DNA of 64,000 nt, taken from contig NZ_JBBOYW010000001.1 in assembly GCF_038008325.1 (NCBI RefSeq), forward strand, positions 982,001 through 1,046,000, in the 5' to 3' direction. The translations under genes were made by a program, and so were the position numbers. Within the stretch, counting starts at the first letter, position 1. Each line of letters opens with the position of its first letter. Origin of the DNA: Lysinibacillus sp. FSL K6-0232 (lineage in GTDB: Bacteria; Bacillota; Bacilli; Bacillales_A; Planococcaceae). Shown here in pieces: positions 1 through 10,133 of this stretch. The notes under the pieces were generated by a model that saw only the letters and a program-made list of their open reading frames with translations, searched no databases and was not told the DNA's origin.

Positions 1-2218
1 CTTTCTATTATTAATTTTTTATGGAGGGCTCTTTTTTCTATTATTCACAAGAATGGTAACCATTCAAGCGACAGGACAGGTAGAAGGACAAGAGCTTGCT
101 GCAAAGGCAGCGGCTAAGTATGGCAAAGAGAGTGTTATTACAGCAAATCGAGGAAAGATTTATGATCGCAATGGTCAAGTGATAGCGGAGGATACATTAA
201 GCTATCGATTAGTGGCAATTGTGAATGAAGAGGCTACAATTGATGCAAAAAATCCTCGCCATGTTGTAGATGCTGAAAAAACGGCAGAGGTTTTAGCTAA
301 ATATATTCCTGCAATGAAGAAGGAGGATATCCTTGAACGGTTGAATAACCGTTATCGAAGTGATGGGGAACCTTTATACCAAGTGGAGTTTGGTAGTGCA
401 GGTCGAGATATTAGCTATGAAGTGATGACAAAAATCAAAGAGGAAAAATTACCGGGAATTTTATTTGTTAATGACTTAAAGCGTTATTATCCAAATGGGG
501 TGTTTGCCTCACATTTAATAGGCTATGCATTAAAAAAGGATAATGGTGATGGTACTGTTACAACAAAAGGCGAGATGGGTCTTGAGTATACGTATAACAA
601 GGAATTAACAGGTGTTAATGGTAAGGTCAAGTACGAAACAGATGCATTTAGTTACTTACTACCAAATAGCGAGAAAATGATTACACCTGCAAAAGACGGT
701 AATGATATTTATTTAACACTTGATAAAACTATTCAAAGCTTTTTAGAAGAGGCAATGACAAAGGTTGAAAAGGAATATAGCCCTGAAGGGATGACAGCAG
801 TTGTTGCAGATGCGAAAACAGGGAAAATTTTGGCAATGTCCCAGCGCCCTACATTTAACCCTGAAACACGAGATAGCCAAAATATGAAGTGGCTCAATGA
901 AGTGATTGAGGAAACAATTGAACCTGGCTCAACGATGAAAACATTCACGCTCGCTTCGGCGATTGATACAGATACATGGCCACCAAATGCAACCTATGCG
1001 TCAGGTAGATATAGAGTGCTTGATCGTGATATTCGAGATCATAATAATGGTAGAGGATGGGGAACGATTACTTACTTAGAAGGGTTCCAGCGTTCATCTA
1101 ATACAGCAATGGCACATTTATTAAAGATTATTGGTGAGGATGTCTTTTACGACTACTTAGATCGCTTTGGCTTTGGGCAGAAAACAGGCATTGATTTACC
1201 AAATGAGGCAACAGGTACACTGCTATCTAAATATCCAATTCAGCGTGTCACAACTACCTATGGTCAAGGCTCTACCGTAACACCCATTCAGCTAGTACAA
1301 GCAATGACAGCTATCGCAAATGATGGAAAAATGATGCAGCCATACGTTATTGATCAGATTGTAGACTCGTCAACAGGGAAGGTGATTCAAAACCACAAGC
1401 CTGTTGAAAAGGGGCAGCCGATTAAAGCGGATACAGCTAAACAAGTACGAGAAATTCTTGCATCTACATTAACATCAGAGTATGGTACAGCGAAGGATTT
1501 TATATTGGAGGATTATGAGGTTGCAGGGAAAACAGGTACTGCCCAAATTCCAAAAGCGAGCGGTGGTTATCTTTCAAACCAATATTTGTATTCATTTTTA
1601 GGTTTAGCGCCTGTCGATGATCCACAGTTAATTGTCTATGTTTCAGTGAAAAAGCCGCAATTAAAGCAAGGTGAGCAGGGCTCAGTGCCTGTATCTAAAG
1701 TGTTTAAGCCTGTTATGCTAAATAGTTTAAAGCATCTCAATATTAATCCAGATGATGTTCAGCATGTAGATCATGTTGGTATTCAAGATTATACAGGCAG
1801 AAATGCGGATGCTATTCAAGTAGAGTTAGCAAATGATGGTTTACAGCCAGTTATTGTTGGCGGTGGCGGCCAAATTATTGATCAATATCCAAAGGATGTT
1901 CAAAAGTTAGTAAAAGGTAGTTTTGTATTTTTAAAGACAGATGGTGATACTACATTGCCAGACTTTACGAATTGGTCATTACGAAATTTACTTGTATTTA
2001 AAGCAATGGCAGGAATAGATATAGAAGTTTTCGGTGAGGGCTTTGTAGCTAGTCAAAGTGTGTCAGCAGGTACAATTATTACAGATAGCTCACCAATTGT
2101 TGTGAAGCTTAAAACGCCAGCTGAAAGTTTTATTCAGGATGTTGAAGCGTCCTCTGAGGGAGAAGAAATTCCCGAAGAAGAGCTAGAGCAAATTGAGGAT
2201 GAAAATAACGCTGAATAG
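1..2218 (+). CDS. pbpB: Penicillin-binding protein 2B, septal transpeptidase (5' end missing)
   Basis: Class B penicillin-binding protein that cross-links septal peptidoglycan outside the membrane. The frame is open to the left edge (codons start at base 2). The 17 codons before the first ATG at 53 read as a hydrophobic anchor (FLLLIFYGGLFFLLF), so 53 is not the true start and the N-terminus lies outside the window. Visible are the dimerisation domain (NRGKIYDRNG), the catalytic EPGSTMK with Ser at bases 929-931, RSSNTAM as the SxN motif, and KTG at 1529-1537. Two PASTA repeats and an acidic tail close the protein. Its place before spoVD is as in B. subtilis. Confidence 0.96.
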   Translation, partial: FLLLIFYGGLFFLLFTRMVTIQATGQVEGQELAAKAAAKYGKESVITANRGKIYDRNGQVIAEDTLSYRLVAIVNEEATIDAKNPRHVVDAEKTAEVLAKYIPAMKKEDILERLNNRYRSDGEPLYQVEFGSAGRDISYEVMTKIKEEKLPGILFVNDLKRYYPNGVFASHLIGYALKKDNGDGTVTTKGEMGLEYTYNKELTGVNGKVKYETDAFSYLLPNSEKMITPAKDGNDIYLTLDKTIQSFLEEAMTKVEKEYSPEGMTAVVADAKTGKILAMSQRPTFNPETRDSQNMKWLNEVIEETIEPGSTMKTFTLASAIDTDTWPPNATYASGRYRVLDRDIRDHNNGRGWGTITYLEGFQRSSNTAMAHLLKIIGEDVFYDYLDRFGFGQKTGIDLPNEATGTLLSKYPIQRVTTTYGQGSTVTPIQLVQAMTAIANDGKMMQPYVIDQIVDSSTGKVIQNHKPVEKGQPIKADTAKQVREILASTLTSEYGTAKDFILEDYEVAGKTGTAQIPKASGGYLSNQYLYSFLGLAPVDDPQLIVYVSVKKPQLKQGEQGSVPVSKVFKPVMLNSLKHLNINPDDVQHVDHVGIQDYTGRNADAIQVELANDGLQPVIVGGGGQIIDQYPKDVQKLVKGSFVFLKTDGDTTLPDFTNWSLRNLLVFKAMAGIDIEVFGEGFVASQSVSAGTIITDSSPIVVKLKTPAESFIQDVEASSEGEEIPEEELEQIEDENNAE

Positions 2219-2265
2219 AAGTCCACTTTATTTCATACGTTGTAAAAAACAAGGTGTGATGTCGA

Positions 2266-4182
2266 ATGAAGTGGATTTCTATCCATTCTAAAAAACGTTT
2301 ACGAATTTTATATGTGTTGTTTATGTGTGTAGCAGCGGCAATTATTATTCGATTGTTTTTTTTGCAAGTGTTAGATCAAAAAGAGCTAACGCAAAAAGCG
2401 GAAGAAAACTGGGATCGAGAAATTCCATTTGCGAATGAACGAGGGCATATTACAGATCGCGATGGTAAAAGCATTGTGACAAATAAACTAGCACCAACCT
2501 TATATTTTATGCCTGCCCAAAGCAAAGATATTGAGGGAGCAGCCGAAAAAATTGCACAAGTTTTAGAGGTGGATAAAGCAAAGCTGCTTGAGAAGATGCA
2601 GAAAAAGGATTACTTAGTTAAACTAGCACCAGAAGGCAAAAATATTCCATATGAAAAAGCCGTGGAATTGCAGGGTATGCAGATTGAAGGGCTATATAGC
2701 GGTGTAGATTACTCCAGAGATTACCCTTACGGTACAATGCTTTCACGGTTTTTAGGCTTTACAGGCTATGATGCGCAAGGCTTAGCTGGTATTGAATATG
2801 AATATAATAAGTTTTTAACAGCGAATTCATCTGCCATTCGTCTTTTTACAGATGCTAAAGGCAATAATTTGCCTAATGTTGCAAGTGCTTGGAAGGCAGG
2901 AGAGGATGGTGCAACGATTGAGTTGACCATTGATGTGGATGTGCAACAGGTTGTTGAGCGTGAGCTATCACAGGCGATGAAACGTTATGATGCTGATCAA
3001 GCATTGGCTATTGCGATGAATCCAAATAATGGTGAAATTGTTGCATTAGCGTCCTATCCAACTTTTCATCCTGCTGACTATCAATTAGTAGAGCCTGCTA
3101 TTTATAATCGAAATTTACCTGTATGGATGACATATGAGCCAGGCTCTACTTTTAAAATTATTACGTTGAGTGCAGCATTGGAAGAGGATGTAGTCGATTT
3201 AGAAAATGATACATTTTATGATCCAGGCTATACAATGGTTGCTGGTGCAAGGCTTCGCTGCTGGAAGCGTGAGGGGCACGGGCATGAAACGTTTTTAGAA
3301 GTTGTAGAAAACTCCTGTAACCCTGGCTTTATTGAGCTAGGGCAACGACTAGGCAATGAACGCTTGCTGCAATATATTAAAGATTTTGGCTTTGGTCAAA
3401 AAACAGGCTCTAATATTGCCGGTGAAGCTTCAGGTATTTTATTTTCAAAGGAAGCCTTTGGACCAGTGGAGCAGGCTACAACATCATTTGGGCAAGGGGT
3501 AGCTGTTACACCGATTCAACAAGTGCAAGCGGTAGCTGCGGCAATTAATGGAGGCAAGCTATACACGCCATATGTTGTGAAAAAGGTTTTTAATCCGAAA
3601 ACAGGAGAGGTTATTCAGGAAACAAAGCCGACTGTGAAAAATCAGGTAATTCGTGAGGAAACTTCTGCAAAAGTTCGAGGCGCGCTGGAATCAGTAGTAG
3701 CAAAAGGCTCAGGGCGGCAAGCCTTTCGAGAGGGCTTACGAATTGGTGGTAAAACAGGAACAGCACAGAAGGTTGAGGATGGTCGCTATAAAAGTGGTGA
3801 ATATATTGTATCCTTTATTGGCTTTGCGCCAGCAGATGACCCACAAATCGTCGTTTATGTAGCAGTTGACAATCCAAAAAAGACAACACAATTTGGTGGT
3901 GTTGTAGCAGCACCTATTGTTGGGCAAATTATTGAGGACGTTGCACCTTTTGTTGGTATTGAAAAATCAAAGGAACAGCTTGAAAAGGATTATCGTTATG
4001 GTGATCCAATTACTGTGAAGGTACCAAATTTCATCGGTCAAACAAAGGATGATATTGCCAAGCAATTTTATCCATTCCGTATAGAATGGCATGGAGAGGG
4101 CACGAAAATTGGCAATCAGTTACCTGAGGTGGATAGTGTTATCAAACAAGATGGTACCATTCATTTATATTTGGAGAAGTAA
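2266..4182 (+). CDS. spoVD: Stage V sporulation protein D, class B PBP for spore cortex
   Basis: Transpeptidase needed for spore cortex synthesis, paired with the SEDS glycosyltransferase SpoVE. The 638-residue protein has a short basic N-terminus, one membrane anchor (about residues 12-34), a dimerisation domain with NERGHITDRDG, and the transpeptidase motifs EPGSTFK, ENSCNPG (SxN) and GGKTGTAQ. A single PASTA domain ends it (VPNFIGQTKDDIAKQF), which separates SpoVD from the two-PASTA PbpB upstream. ATG 2266 has AAGGTG at 2251-2256. In B. subtilis the next gene is murE; here a 126-bp gap leads straight to mraY. Confidence 0.95.
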   Translation: MKWISIHSKKRLRILYVLFMCVAAAIIIRLFFLQVLDQKELTQKAEENWDREIPFANERGHITDRDGKSIVTNKLAPTLYFMPAQSKDIEGAAEKIAQVLEVDKAKLLEKMQKKDYLVKLAPEGKNIPYEKAVELQGMQIEGLYSGVDYSRDYPYGTMLSRFLGFTGYDAQGLAGIEYEYNKFLTANSSAIRLFTDAKGNNLPNVASAWKAGEDGATIELTIDVDVQQVVERELSQAMKRYDADQALAIAMNPNNGEIVALASYPTFHPADYQLVEPAIYNRNLPVWMTYEPGSTFKIITLSAALEEDVVDLENDTFYDPGYTMVAGARLRCWKREGHGHETFLEVVENSCNPGFIELGQRLGNERLLQYIKDFGFGQKTGSNIAGEASGILFSKEAFGPVEQATTSFGQGVAVTPIQQVQAVAAAINGGKLYTPYVVKKVFNPKTGEVIQETKPTVKNQVIREETSAKVRGALESVVAKGSGRQAFREGLRIGGKTGTAQKVEDGRYKSGEYIVSFIGFAPADDPQIVVYVAVDNPKKTTQFGGVVAAPIVGQIIEDVAPFVGIEKSKEQLEKDYRYGDPITVKVPNFIGQTKDDIAKQFYPFRIEWHGEGTKIGNQLPEVDSVIKQDGTIHLYLEK

Positions 4183-4308
4183 TATAACTTTACCTTTAAA
4201 AAATGGGAAAGAACCACTATTATTATGAAGGGTAGTAATAAATACAATGAAAGTTTATGCTTTTTTCCAAAAGAAGAAAGTGAAACAAGATTTAAAGGAG
4301 ATTTTTCA

Positions 4309-5280
4309 ATGAAACTCGCAACAACACTTACCATTTTAGCTCTTGCTTTTATAGTAACAGTTATCCTAGCACCAATTAGTATTCCGCTTCTTCGCCGTCT
4401 AAAATTTGGGCAAAGTATTCGTGAAGAAGGGCCAAAATCCCATATGAAAAAAGCTGGTACACCAACAATGGGAGGTATTATTTTCTTACTTTCTATCATC
4501 CTAACAACTGTTGGTGTAGGTAGCTTTTTAGACTTATTAACAACCCAAACCGTTGTATTATTATTAGTATTAGCAGGGTTTGGATTAATCGGTTTATTGG
4601 ATGATGGCTTAAAGGTTGTGTTTAAACGAAATTTAGGATTAACGTCACTTCAAAAGCTGATTGGTCAAATTGTCATTGCTATTCTTGCTTACTTCCTTCT
4701 GTATGTTGGAGCGTTTGATACAACACTTGCGATTCCGTTTACAGAGTGGACAATTGATCTTGGAGTTTTCTATGTAGCCTTTTTAATTTTCTGGTTAGTA
4801 GGCTTCTCCAACGCAGTAAATTTAACAGATGGTTTGGATGGATTAGTGGCAGGAACGGCTTCTATTGCTTTTGCAGCATTTGGTGTTATTGCATTATTCC
4901 AAAGCCAAGCAGATATCGCTTTATTTACATTTGCTGTAACAGGTGCATTATTAGGCTTTTTACTGTTTAATGCTAATCCAGCAAAGGTATTTATGGGTGA
5001 TACAGGTTCATTAGCATTAGGCGGCGCATTGGCAATGGTATCTGTCTTAGTGAAAGAGGAGTTTTTACTATTGTTAGTGGGCTTGGTGTTTGTTATCGAA
5101 ACATTATCTGTTATTTTGCAGGTAGGTAGTTTTAAGCTTCGAAAAAAGCGTATTTTTAAAATGAGTCCTATCCACCATCATTTTGAATTATCAGGGTGGT
5201 CAGAATGGAAAGTAGTGCTTGTGTTCTGGTCAACTGCCCTAGCAGTAGCATTGATTGCAGTTTTATCGGAGGCGTTTTAA
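4309..5280 (+). CDS. mraY: Phospho-N-acetylmuramoyl-pentapeptide transferase
   Basis: Integral membrane enzyme that transfers phospho-MurNAc-pentapeptide from UDP to undecaprenyl phosphate, making lipid I. The start is ATG 4309, eight bases after AAAGGAG; a frame-open extension back to 4225 lacks homology and would swallow this ribosome site. The resulting 323 residues match the usual length. About ten membrane segments are visible, along with the family motifs [31 protein letters not shown] and the histidine-rich PIHHHFE. It overlaps murD as TAATG. Confidence 0.97.
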   Translation: MKLATTLTILALAFIVTVILAPISIPLLRRLKFGQSIREEGPKSHMKKAGTPTMGGIIFLLSIILTTVGVGSFLDLLTTQTVVLLLVLAGFGLIGLLDDGLKVVFKRNLGLTSLQKLIGQIVIAILAYFLLYVGAFDTTLAIPFTEWTIDLGVFYVAFLIFWLVGFSNAVNLTDGLDGLVAGTASIAFAAFGVIALFQSQADIALFTFAVTGALLGFLLFNANPAKVFMGDTGSLALGGALAMVSVLVKEEFLLLLVGLVFVIETLSVILQVGSFKLRKKRIFKMSPIHHHFELSGWSEWKVVLVFWSTALAVALIAVLSEAF

Positions 5281-6629
5281 TGAAAAACTATACGGATTTA
5301 CAACATAAAAAGGTACTTGTGTTAGGTTTAGCAAAGAGTGGTGTGGCAGCTGCTGAAATTTTACATGAACTAGGCGCCTTTGTCACAGTCAATGATTCAA
5401 AACCATTTGATGAAAGCCCAGATGCACAAGGGCTATTACAGAAAGGGATTACAGTTATCTGTGGTCGCCATCCTGAGGATTTACTTGATGAGGGCTTTGA
5501 ATTAGTAGTGAAAAACCCAGGAATTCCTTATAGTAATCGCATTGTGGCAGATGCAATTAGCCGAGAGATTCCTGTATGGACAGAGATTGAATTGGCTTAT
5601 TTAATTAGTGATGCGCCATTTATTGGTATTACAGGTTCGAATGGTAAAACAACAACAACAACATTAATTTTTGATATGCTTGATAAAGGTAGTAAAAACC
5701 CTTTGATTGCGGGCAATATTGGAACAGTTGCTTGTGGCGTTGCAAAGGAGGCAACAGAGGATAATATTATTGTAACAGAATTATCCTCGTTCCAATTGAT
5801 GGGAACACAAACGTTTAAGCCTAAAATTGCTATTTTAACAAATCTATATGATGCACATCTTGACTATCACGGCACATTTGATAATTATGCACAAGCAAAG
5901 TTTGCTGTGACGTGCAATCAAGATGACAGCGATTATTTTATTTATAATGCGGACCAAGCGATTGTGGCAGATTATGCAACACAATCAAAGGCACAAAAAA
6001 TTCCGTTTAGCGTGAATGGACGGACAGCACATGGCATTAGTGCCGATGATACAACGATTTACTGGCAAGGCGAACCATATATGGAACGTGCAAATATTGC
6101 CTTGCCAGGTAAGCATAATTTAGAAAATATTTTAGCATCTATAGCAGCCTGCATTTTAGTAGGCTGTGACAAAGAAAAAATGGAAGAAGTGCTAGCAACA
6201 TTTGGTGGCGTAAGGCATCGTACCCAATTTGTGCGTGAGTGGAATGGTCGTAAGATTTACAATGACTCTAAAGCAACCAACTGTTTAGCGACAAAGAGTG
6301 CATTAGACGCATTCGAAGCACCTGTTATTTTACTAGCAGGCGGCTTAGACCGAGGACATTCTTTTGAGGAATTACGCCCTTGTATGCATCATGTGAAGGG
6401 TGTTGTCGCATTTGGCGAAACGGGTTTACGTTTTGTAGAGTTTGCGAAATCATGCGGCGTTTCACAAACAGTTATCGCGCAAAATGTAGAAGATGCTGTG
6501 CATTATGCAGCACCGATGTCTGCAGAGGGTGATGTGATTTTACTCTCACCAGCATGTGCAAGCTGGGATCAATATGACAGCTTTGAAATACGCGGCGATG
6601 TTTTTATTGATGCTGTAATGAAGCTGTAA
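5280..6629 (+). CDS. murD: UDP-N-acetylmuramoylalanine--D-glutamate ligase
   Basis: Cytoplasmic ATP-dependent ligase that adds D-glutamate to UDP-MurNAc-L-Ala. ATG 5280 overlaps the mraY stop, with GGAGG at about 5269-5273, giving 449 residues, a normal length. The N-terminal nucleotide-binding region (VLVLGLAKSGVAAAE), the ATP loop GITGSNGKTTTT, the Mur ligase signature around HNLENILASIAA and the C-terminal YNDSKATN/LLAGGLDRG motifs are all present. It is the only amino-acid-adding Mur ligase in this cluster; murE is missing from its usual place two genes upstream. Confidence 0.97.
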   Translation: MKNYTDLQHKKVLVLGLAKSGVAAAEILHELGAFVTVNDSKPFDESPDAQGLLQKGITVICGRHPEDLLDEGFELVVKNPGIPYSNRIVADAISREIPVWTEIELAYLISDAPFIGITGSNGKTTTTTLIFDMLDKGSKNPLIAGNIGTVACGVAKEATEDNIIVTELSSFQLMGTQTFKPKIAILTNLYDAHLDYHGTFDNYAQAKFAVTCNQDDSDYFIYNADQAIVADYATQSKAQKIPFSVNGRTAHGISADDTTIYWQGEPYMERANIALPGKHNLENILASIAACILVGCDKEKMEEVLATFGGVRHRTQFVREWNGRKIYNDSKATNCLATKSALDAFEAPVILLAGGLDRGHSFEELRPCMHHVKGVVAFGETGLRFVEFAKSCGVSQTVIAQNVEDAVHYAAPMSAEGDVILLSPACASWDQYDSFEIRGDVFIDAVMKL

Positions 6630-6669
6630 TGACCCTGTAACTATTTTAGAATATACTTGACTTGGAAGG

Positions 6670-7749
6670 ATGGCATTACTGAGAGGGAAAGAAAGCTATT
6701 TATTGCTCGTCACAACTTTGATGTTATCAATAATCGGCATTATTTTCGTCTATTCTGCAGGTACTTATTGGAGTGCCGTTCATTATAGTGGAAAAATGCC
6801 GTTTTATATGAAGCAAAGTGTCTATTTTATAGTTGCGATTATTGTGTTTTTAATCACAACTCGCTTGAAAATTTTAAGAGAGCAGTCCTTCTGGAAAATG
6901 GCCTATATATTTTCGCTTATTCTACTTGTGCTAGTGTTAATACCTGGTATTGGACTTGTACGAAATGGCTCTCAAAGCTGGATTGGTGTAGGCCCTTTAA
7001 CGATTCAGCCAGCAGAGTTAGCGAAAATTACAGTCATTGTGTACTTGAGCCATATATTGGCACAGCATAAAACAGGTGCGCCCGTTGTAAATTGGCGTCA
7101 TGGCTTAGTGCTGCTGTTACCTGTTGCACTCATTATGTTGCAGCCAGACTTTGGCTCTGTATTTATTCTCGTTGTTTCAGTGTTTTTATTATTTTTTGTG
7201 GCAGGTTATCCATTAAAGCTGTATGCCATTATTATGCTAGCTGGCATTGCTGGATTAGTAGGAATGATTGCAACAGCACCGTATCGACTTAAACGCATAG
7301 AGGCATTTCTTGATCCTTGGGCTGATCCGCTGGTAAGTGGATTCCAGGCAGTTCAATCACTCATGGCGATTGGACCAGCTGGTATTTTTGGACATGGCTT
7401 TGGTCAAAGCCGTCAAAAGTTTTTATACTTACCAGAGCCACAAAATGATTTTATTTATGCCATTATTCTAGAAGAGATTGGATTAATTGGTGGGCTTGTT
7501 ATTTTGGCACTTTTTGTACTGGTGATTTATGCAGGCTATAAATTTGCTGTACAGGCTAAAACACGAACATCCTATTATGCCATTATAGGGCTTGTCACAA
7601 TGCTGATGGTGCAGGCATTTCTTAATATAGCTGTTGTGATTGGTTTAGTGCCAGTAACAGGTGTAACATTGCCTTTTATTAGCTATGGCGGAACATCTTT
7701 AGTAACAATGTGGTTAATAATAGGTATTATTTATCAATTAGCGAAATAA
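6670..7749 (+). CDS. spoVE: SEDS peptidoglycan polymerase, SpoVE/FtsW type
   Basis: Lipid II polymerase of the FtsW/RodA/SpoVE family, a polytopic membrane protein of about ten segments (359 residues). Family motifs are visible: RNGSQSWIG, QPAELAK, LQPDFGS, and the C-terminal GVTLPFISYGGTSL. The position between murD and divIB is that of B. subtilis spoVE, so the sporulation assignment rests on context; vegetative FtsW cannot be excluded by sequence alone. GGAAGG abuts the ATG at 6670 with no spacer, an unusual ribosome site. In B. subtilis murG and murB follow; here divIB starts 20 bases after the stop. Confidence 0.9.
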   Translation: MALLRGKESYLLLVTTLMLSIIGIIFVYSAGTYWSAVHYSGKMPFYMKQSVYFIVAIIVFLITTRLKILREQSFWKMAYIFSLILLVLVLIPGIGLVRNGSQSWIGVGPLTIQPAELAKITVIVYLSHILAQHKTGAPVVNWRHGLVLLLPVALIMLQPDFGSVFILVVSVFLLFFVAGYPLKLYAIIMLAGIAGLVGMIATAPYRLKRIEAFLDPWADPLVSGFQAVQSLMAIGPAGIFGHGFGQSRQKFLYLPEPQNDFIYAIILEEIGLIGGLVILALFVLVIYAGYKFAVQAKTRTSYYAIIGLVTMLMVQAFLNIAVVIGLVPVTGVTLPFISYGGTSLVTMWLIIGIIYQLAK

Positions 7750-7769
7750 ATATAAAGGAGGGGTACTTT

Positions 7770-8600
7770 TTGGAGAAAGTAATTGATATAGAAGATCGTA
7801 TACCTACGCTAAAAAAGCGACGAAAAAAGCGTACAAATCGGAAATTTATCGTGCTCATATTACTTTTCTTTATTGTTTTAGGGGTACTCCTTTATTTTCA
7901 ATCTCCATACAGCGATATTAAGAACATAACTGTCAATGGGGCTAAGCTTGTAGATGAACAATATTATGTGGAGGCAAGTACACTTGCGCCGGGTAAATCG
8001 ATGTGGGGCTTCAAAGTAGAAGATATTGAGAAGCGCTTACAAAAGGATAAATGGGTAAAAGAGGTACAAGTTAAGCGTAAGTGGCTACAGAGCGTAACAA
8101 TTGATATTAAAGAATGGAAAAAAGTTGCGTACTTAGCTGGTGATGGCACCTATTATCCATTGCTTGAAAACGGTCAACGCTTTGAGCAAGCAGGTAATGA
8201 TAATCCCATTGATGCACCTGTTTTTATCGGTATAGCTGGCGAAAAAACGATTCAGAAGCTTGTCGAACAGCTAGCACAGTTAAAGCCAGAAGTATTAGCT
8301 TTAATTTCTCAGGTTAACACAAATAATAATGAAACGAATCCAAATGCAGTGAAGCTTTATATGAATGACGGCTATGAAGTGCGAGCGGTTATTCAAACAT
8401 TAGCGGAGAAGTTAAATTATTACCCCTCAATTGTAGCGCAAATCGCAGATTTAGAAAAAGGTGTGATTGATTTAGAGGTTGGATCGTATTATCGTCCCTT
8501 TAATGAGGAATACAACAAGGTAGATATCAATATGGAGACCACTGCAGAAGGGGAAATGGTTAACCAGGAAGTGACAGAAGATGAACAACAAGAAGAATAG
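7770..8600 (+). CDS. divIB: Cell division protein DivIB/FtsQ
   Basis: Bitopic division protein that works with DivIC and FtsL in the septal complex. The start is TTG 7770, with AAGGAGGGG just upstream; the open frame back to 7710 overlaps spoVE and has no family similarity. Its 276 residues show a basic cytoplasmic tail (KKRRKKRTNRK), one membrane segment, then a POTRA domain beginning SDIKNITVNGAKLV and the FtsQ-like beta domain. The C-terminal tail is acidic (TEDEQQEE). It overlaps the next gene by 20 bases. Confidence 0.92.
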   Translation: MEKVIDIEDRIPTLKKRRKKRTNRKFIVLILLFFIVLGVLLYFQSPYSDIKNITVNGAKLVDEQYYVEASTLAPGKSMWGFKVEDIEKRLQKDKWVKEVQVKRKWLQSVTIDIKEWKKVAYLAGDGTYYPLLENGQRFEQAGNDNPIDAPVFIGIAGEKTIQKLVEQLAQLKPEVLALISQVNTNNNETNPNAVKLYMNDGYEVRAVIQTLAEKLNYYPSIVAQIADLEKGVIDLEVGSYYRPFNEEYNKVDINMETTAEGEMVNQEVTEDEQQEE

Positions 8601-9306
8601 CAAGGGTAGCTTTTTCACAAGAAAACAATTTGAATTATTGCTTGTATGCATTACAACAGGGTTTATTATTGGCTATTCATACAACCAGGCGCAAGATAAA
8701 CGTGAGGCAGGTGCAATTGATTCAGAGCTTTTTGAACAAGAAGAGTCATACCGTGAGGAGCTTATTGCACAGCAGGAACGCAACAAAGAGCTTTCAGAGG
8801 AACTAAATAGTTTGCAGGAGCAAATTCGGGAATATGAGCAATCCCTTGCCTCAGATGAAAAAGCCTATAAAAAGCTAGTGGAGCAAGCAGAGGATTTACG
8901 ATTATTGCTTGGTGAATTAAATAGTGAAGGGAAGGGCGTGCGCATTACACTGCAAGATGGTGACTATGATCCGAAATCTTTGAACCCTAACGACTATATT
9001 GTTCATGAGAGCCATGTTTTTAAATTGTTAAATGAGTTAAAAATTTCAGGTGCTCAAGCGATTGCTATTAATGGGCAACGTGTAATGGCAAACTCCTATA
9101 TTCACTGCAATGGTCCAGTGATAACGATTGATGGTACACAGCATCCTGCTCCATTTGTTATTGAAGCGATTGGTAACGCTGAAACATTAATGGCTTCTTT
9201 AAACCTAAATGGTGGTGTAGTCGACCAGTTATTAAATGATAATATCGTGGTGTCGTTAGAAGAAAGTCAAAAGCTTACAATGCCAAAGGTAAAAGTAGAG
9301 AGCTAA
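8581..9306 (+). CDS. ylxW: DUF881 family membrane protein, YlxW-like
   Basis: A 241-residue protein with one N-terminal membrane segment (about residues 16-33), a coiled-coil stalk rich in Glu, Gln and Leu (about residues 45-110), and an external DUF881 domain that contains GKGVRITLQDGD and INGQRVMANS. The function of this family is unknown, although it sits in the division cluster of Bacillales next to sbp and ftsA. It starts inside the 3' end of divIB. The next gene is a paralogue, as in B. subtilis. Confidence 0.85.
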   Translation: MNNKKNSKGSFFTRKQFELLLVCITTGFIIGYSYNQAQDKREAGAIDSELFEQEESYREELIAQQERNKELSEELNSLQEQIREYEQSLASDEKAYKKLVEQAEDLRLLLGELNSEGKGVRITLQDGDYDPKSLNPNDYIVHESHVFKLLNELKISGAQAIAINGQRVMANSYIHCNGPVITIDGTQHPAPFVIEAIGNAETLMASLNLNGGVVDQLLNDNIVVSLEESQKLTMPKVKVES

Positions 9307-9410
9307 GGACAAGCTCTTGTTTACAGTTCAATCTTAGCCTCCGAATAAGTGGCAGAAGAGTTTAGGGTCGTATCCTAAGGAGGCATACGATACGTCTAGG
9401 AGGGGCTATT

Positions 9411-10130
9411 TTGCAAAGAAATATGTATACCCGAATAACGATCGTGCTATTTATTATCGGTTTGATGATAGCGGTACAATACAATACCATACAAAAACCA
9501 GCTGAGCGAGATACACGAGATATTTGGGCAATCAGAGAGGAATTAGCACAAGAAAAACAACGACATTCCACATTACTAGCAGAAATTCGCTCACTGCAGG
9601 AAGTAGTGGATCGCTATGAGCAATCTGAAAAAGTAAATCAGCAAGCGGCTTTAACGGAAACATTAAAGCGTTTAAAGCTTCAAGCAGGCCTAACAGAAGT
9701 TACTGGGCCGGGGGTGATACTTCGCGTTGAACCCGCAGCTGAGTTAATAGCAATGGGTTACGAAATAAAAGAAATTTCACCAGATTTATTAACACAATTA
9801 TTAAATACATTATTTAAAAATGATGCCACAAGTGTTTCGATAGACGGAAATCGTGTTGTCCAAACAACTGCTATTCGAGATATTAATGGAAGGACAACTG
9901 TGAATAGCACGCCATTGTCCTCACCACCATTTGAAATTTATGTTGGGACAAGCGATTTTAAGGCAGCACAAAAAATGTATAATTCATTGCAAGCCTCAAC
10001 ATTTGTTGATTCGTTTTATCTAGATAATTTTAAATTAGTGATTGAAGAGCCGAGCGAACAGTTACAAATACCAGCATTTGATCAGCCATTGACAAGTGAT
10101 TATTTAGCAGAGGTAAAAAAAGGAGATTAA
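9411..10130 (+). CDS. ylxX: DUF881 family membrane protein, YlxX-like
   Basis: Second DUF881 protein, 239 residues: membrane segment at about 8-22, coiled coil at about 40-90, then the external domain with GPGVILRVEP and VSIDGNRVVQTTAIRDINGR. TTG 9411 follows AGGAGGGG at about 9398-9405. It is clearly paralogous to the preceding gene, so an old tandem duplication is likely. The role is unknown. The 104-bp gap before it contains a small inverted repeat (CGTATC...GATACG) flanking a second GGAGG-like site. Confidence 0.85.
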   Translation: MQRNMYTRITIVLFIIGLMIAVQYNTIQKPAERDTRDIWAIREELAQEKQRHSTLLAEIRSLQEVVDRYEQSEKVNQQAALTETLKRLKLQAGLTEVTGPGVILRVEPAAELIAMGYEIKEISPDLLTQLLNTLFKNDATSVSIDGNRVVQTTAIRDINGRTTVNSTPLSSPPFEIYVGTSDFKAAQKMYNSLQASTFVDSFYLDNFKLVIEEPSEQLQIPAFDQPLTSDYLAEVKKGD

Positions 10131-10133
10131 TAT

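Noticed and set aside
4183..4308. Possible small gene in the spoVD-mraY gap
   Set aside because: The frame from 4225 simply runs into mraY and has no similarity or ribosome site; this is not a murE remnant that I can recognise.
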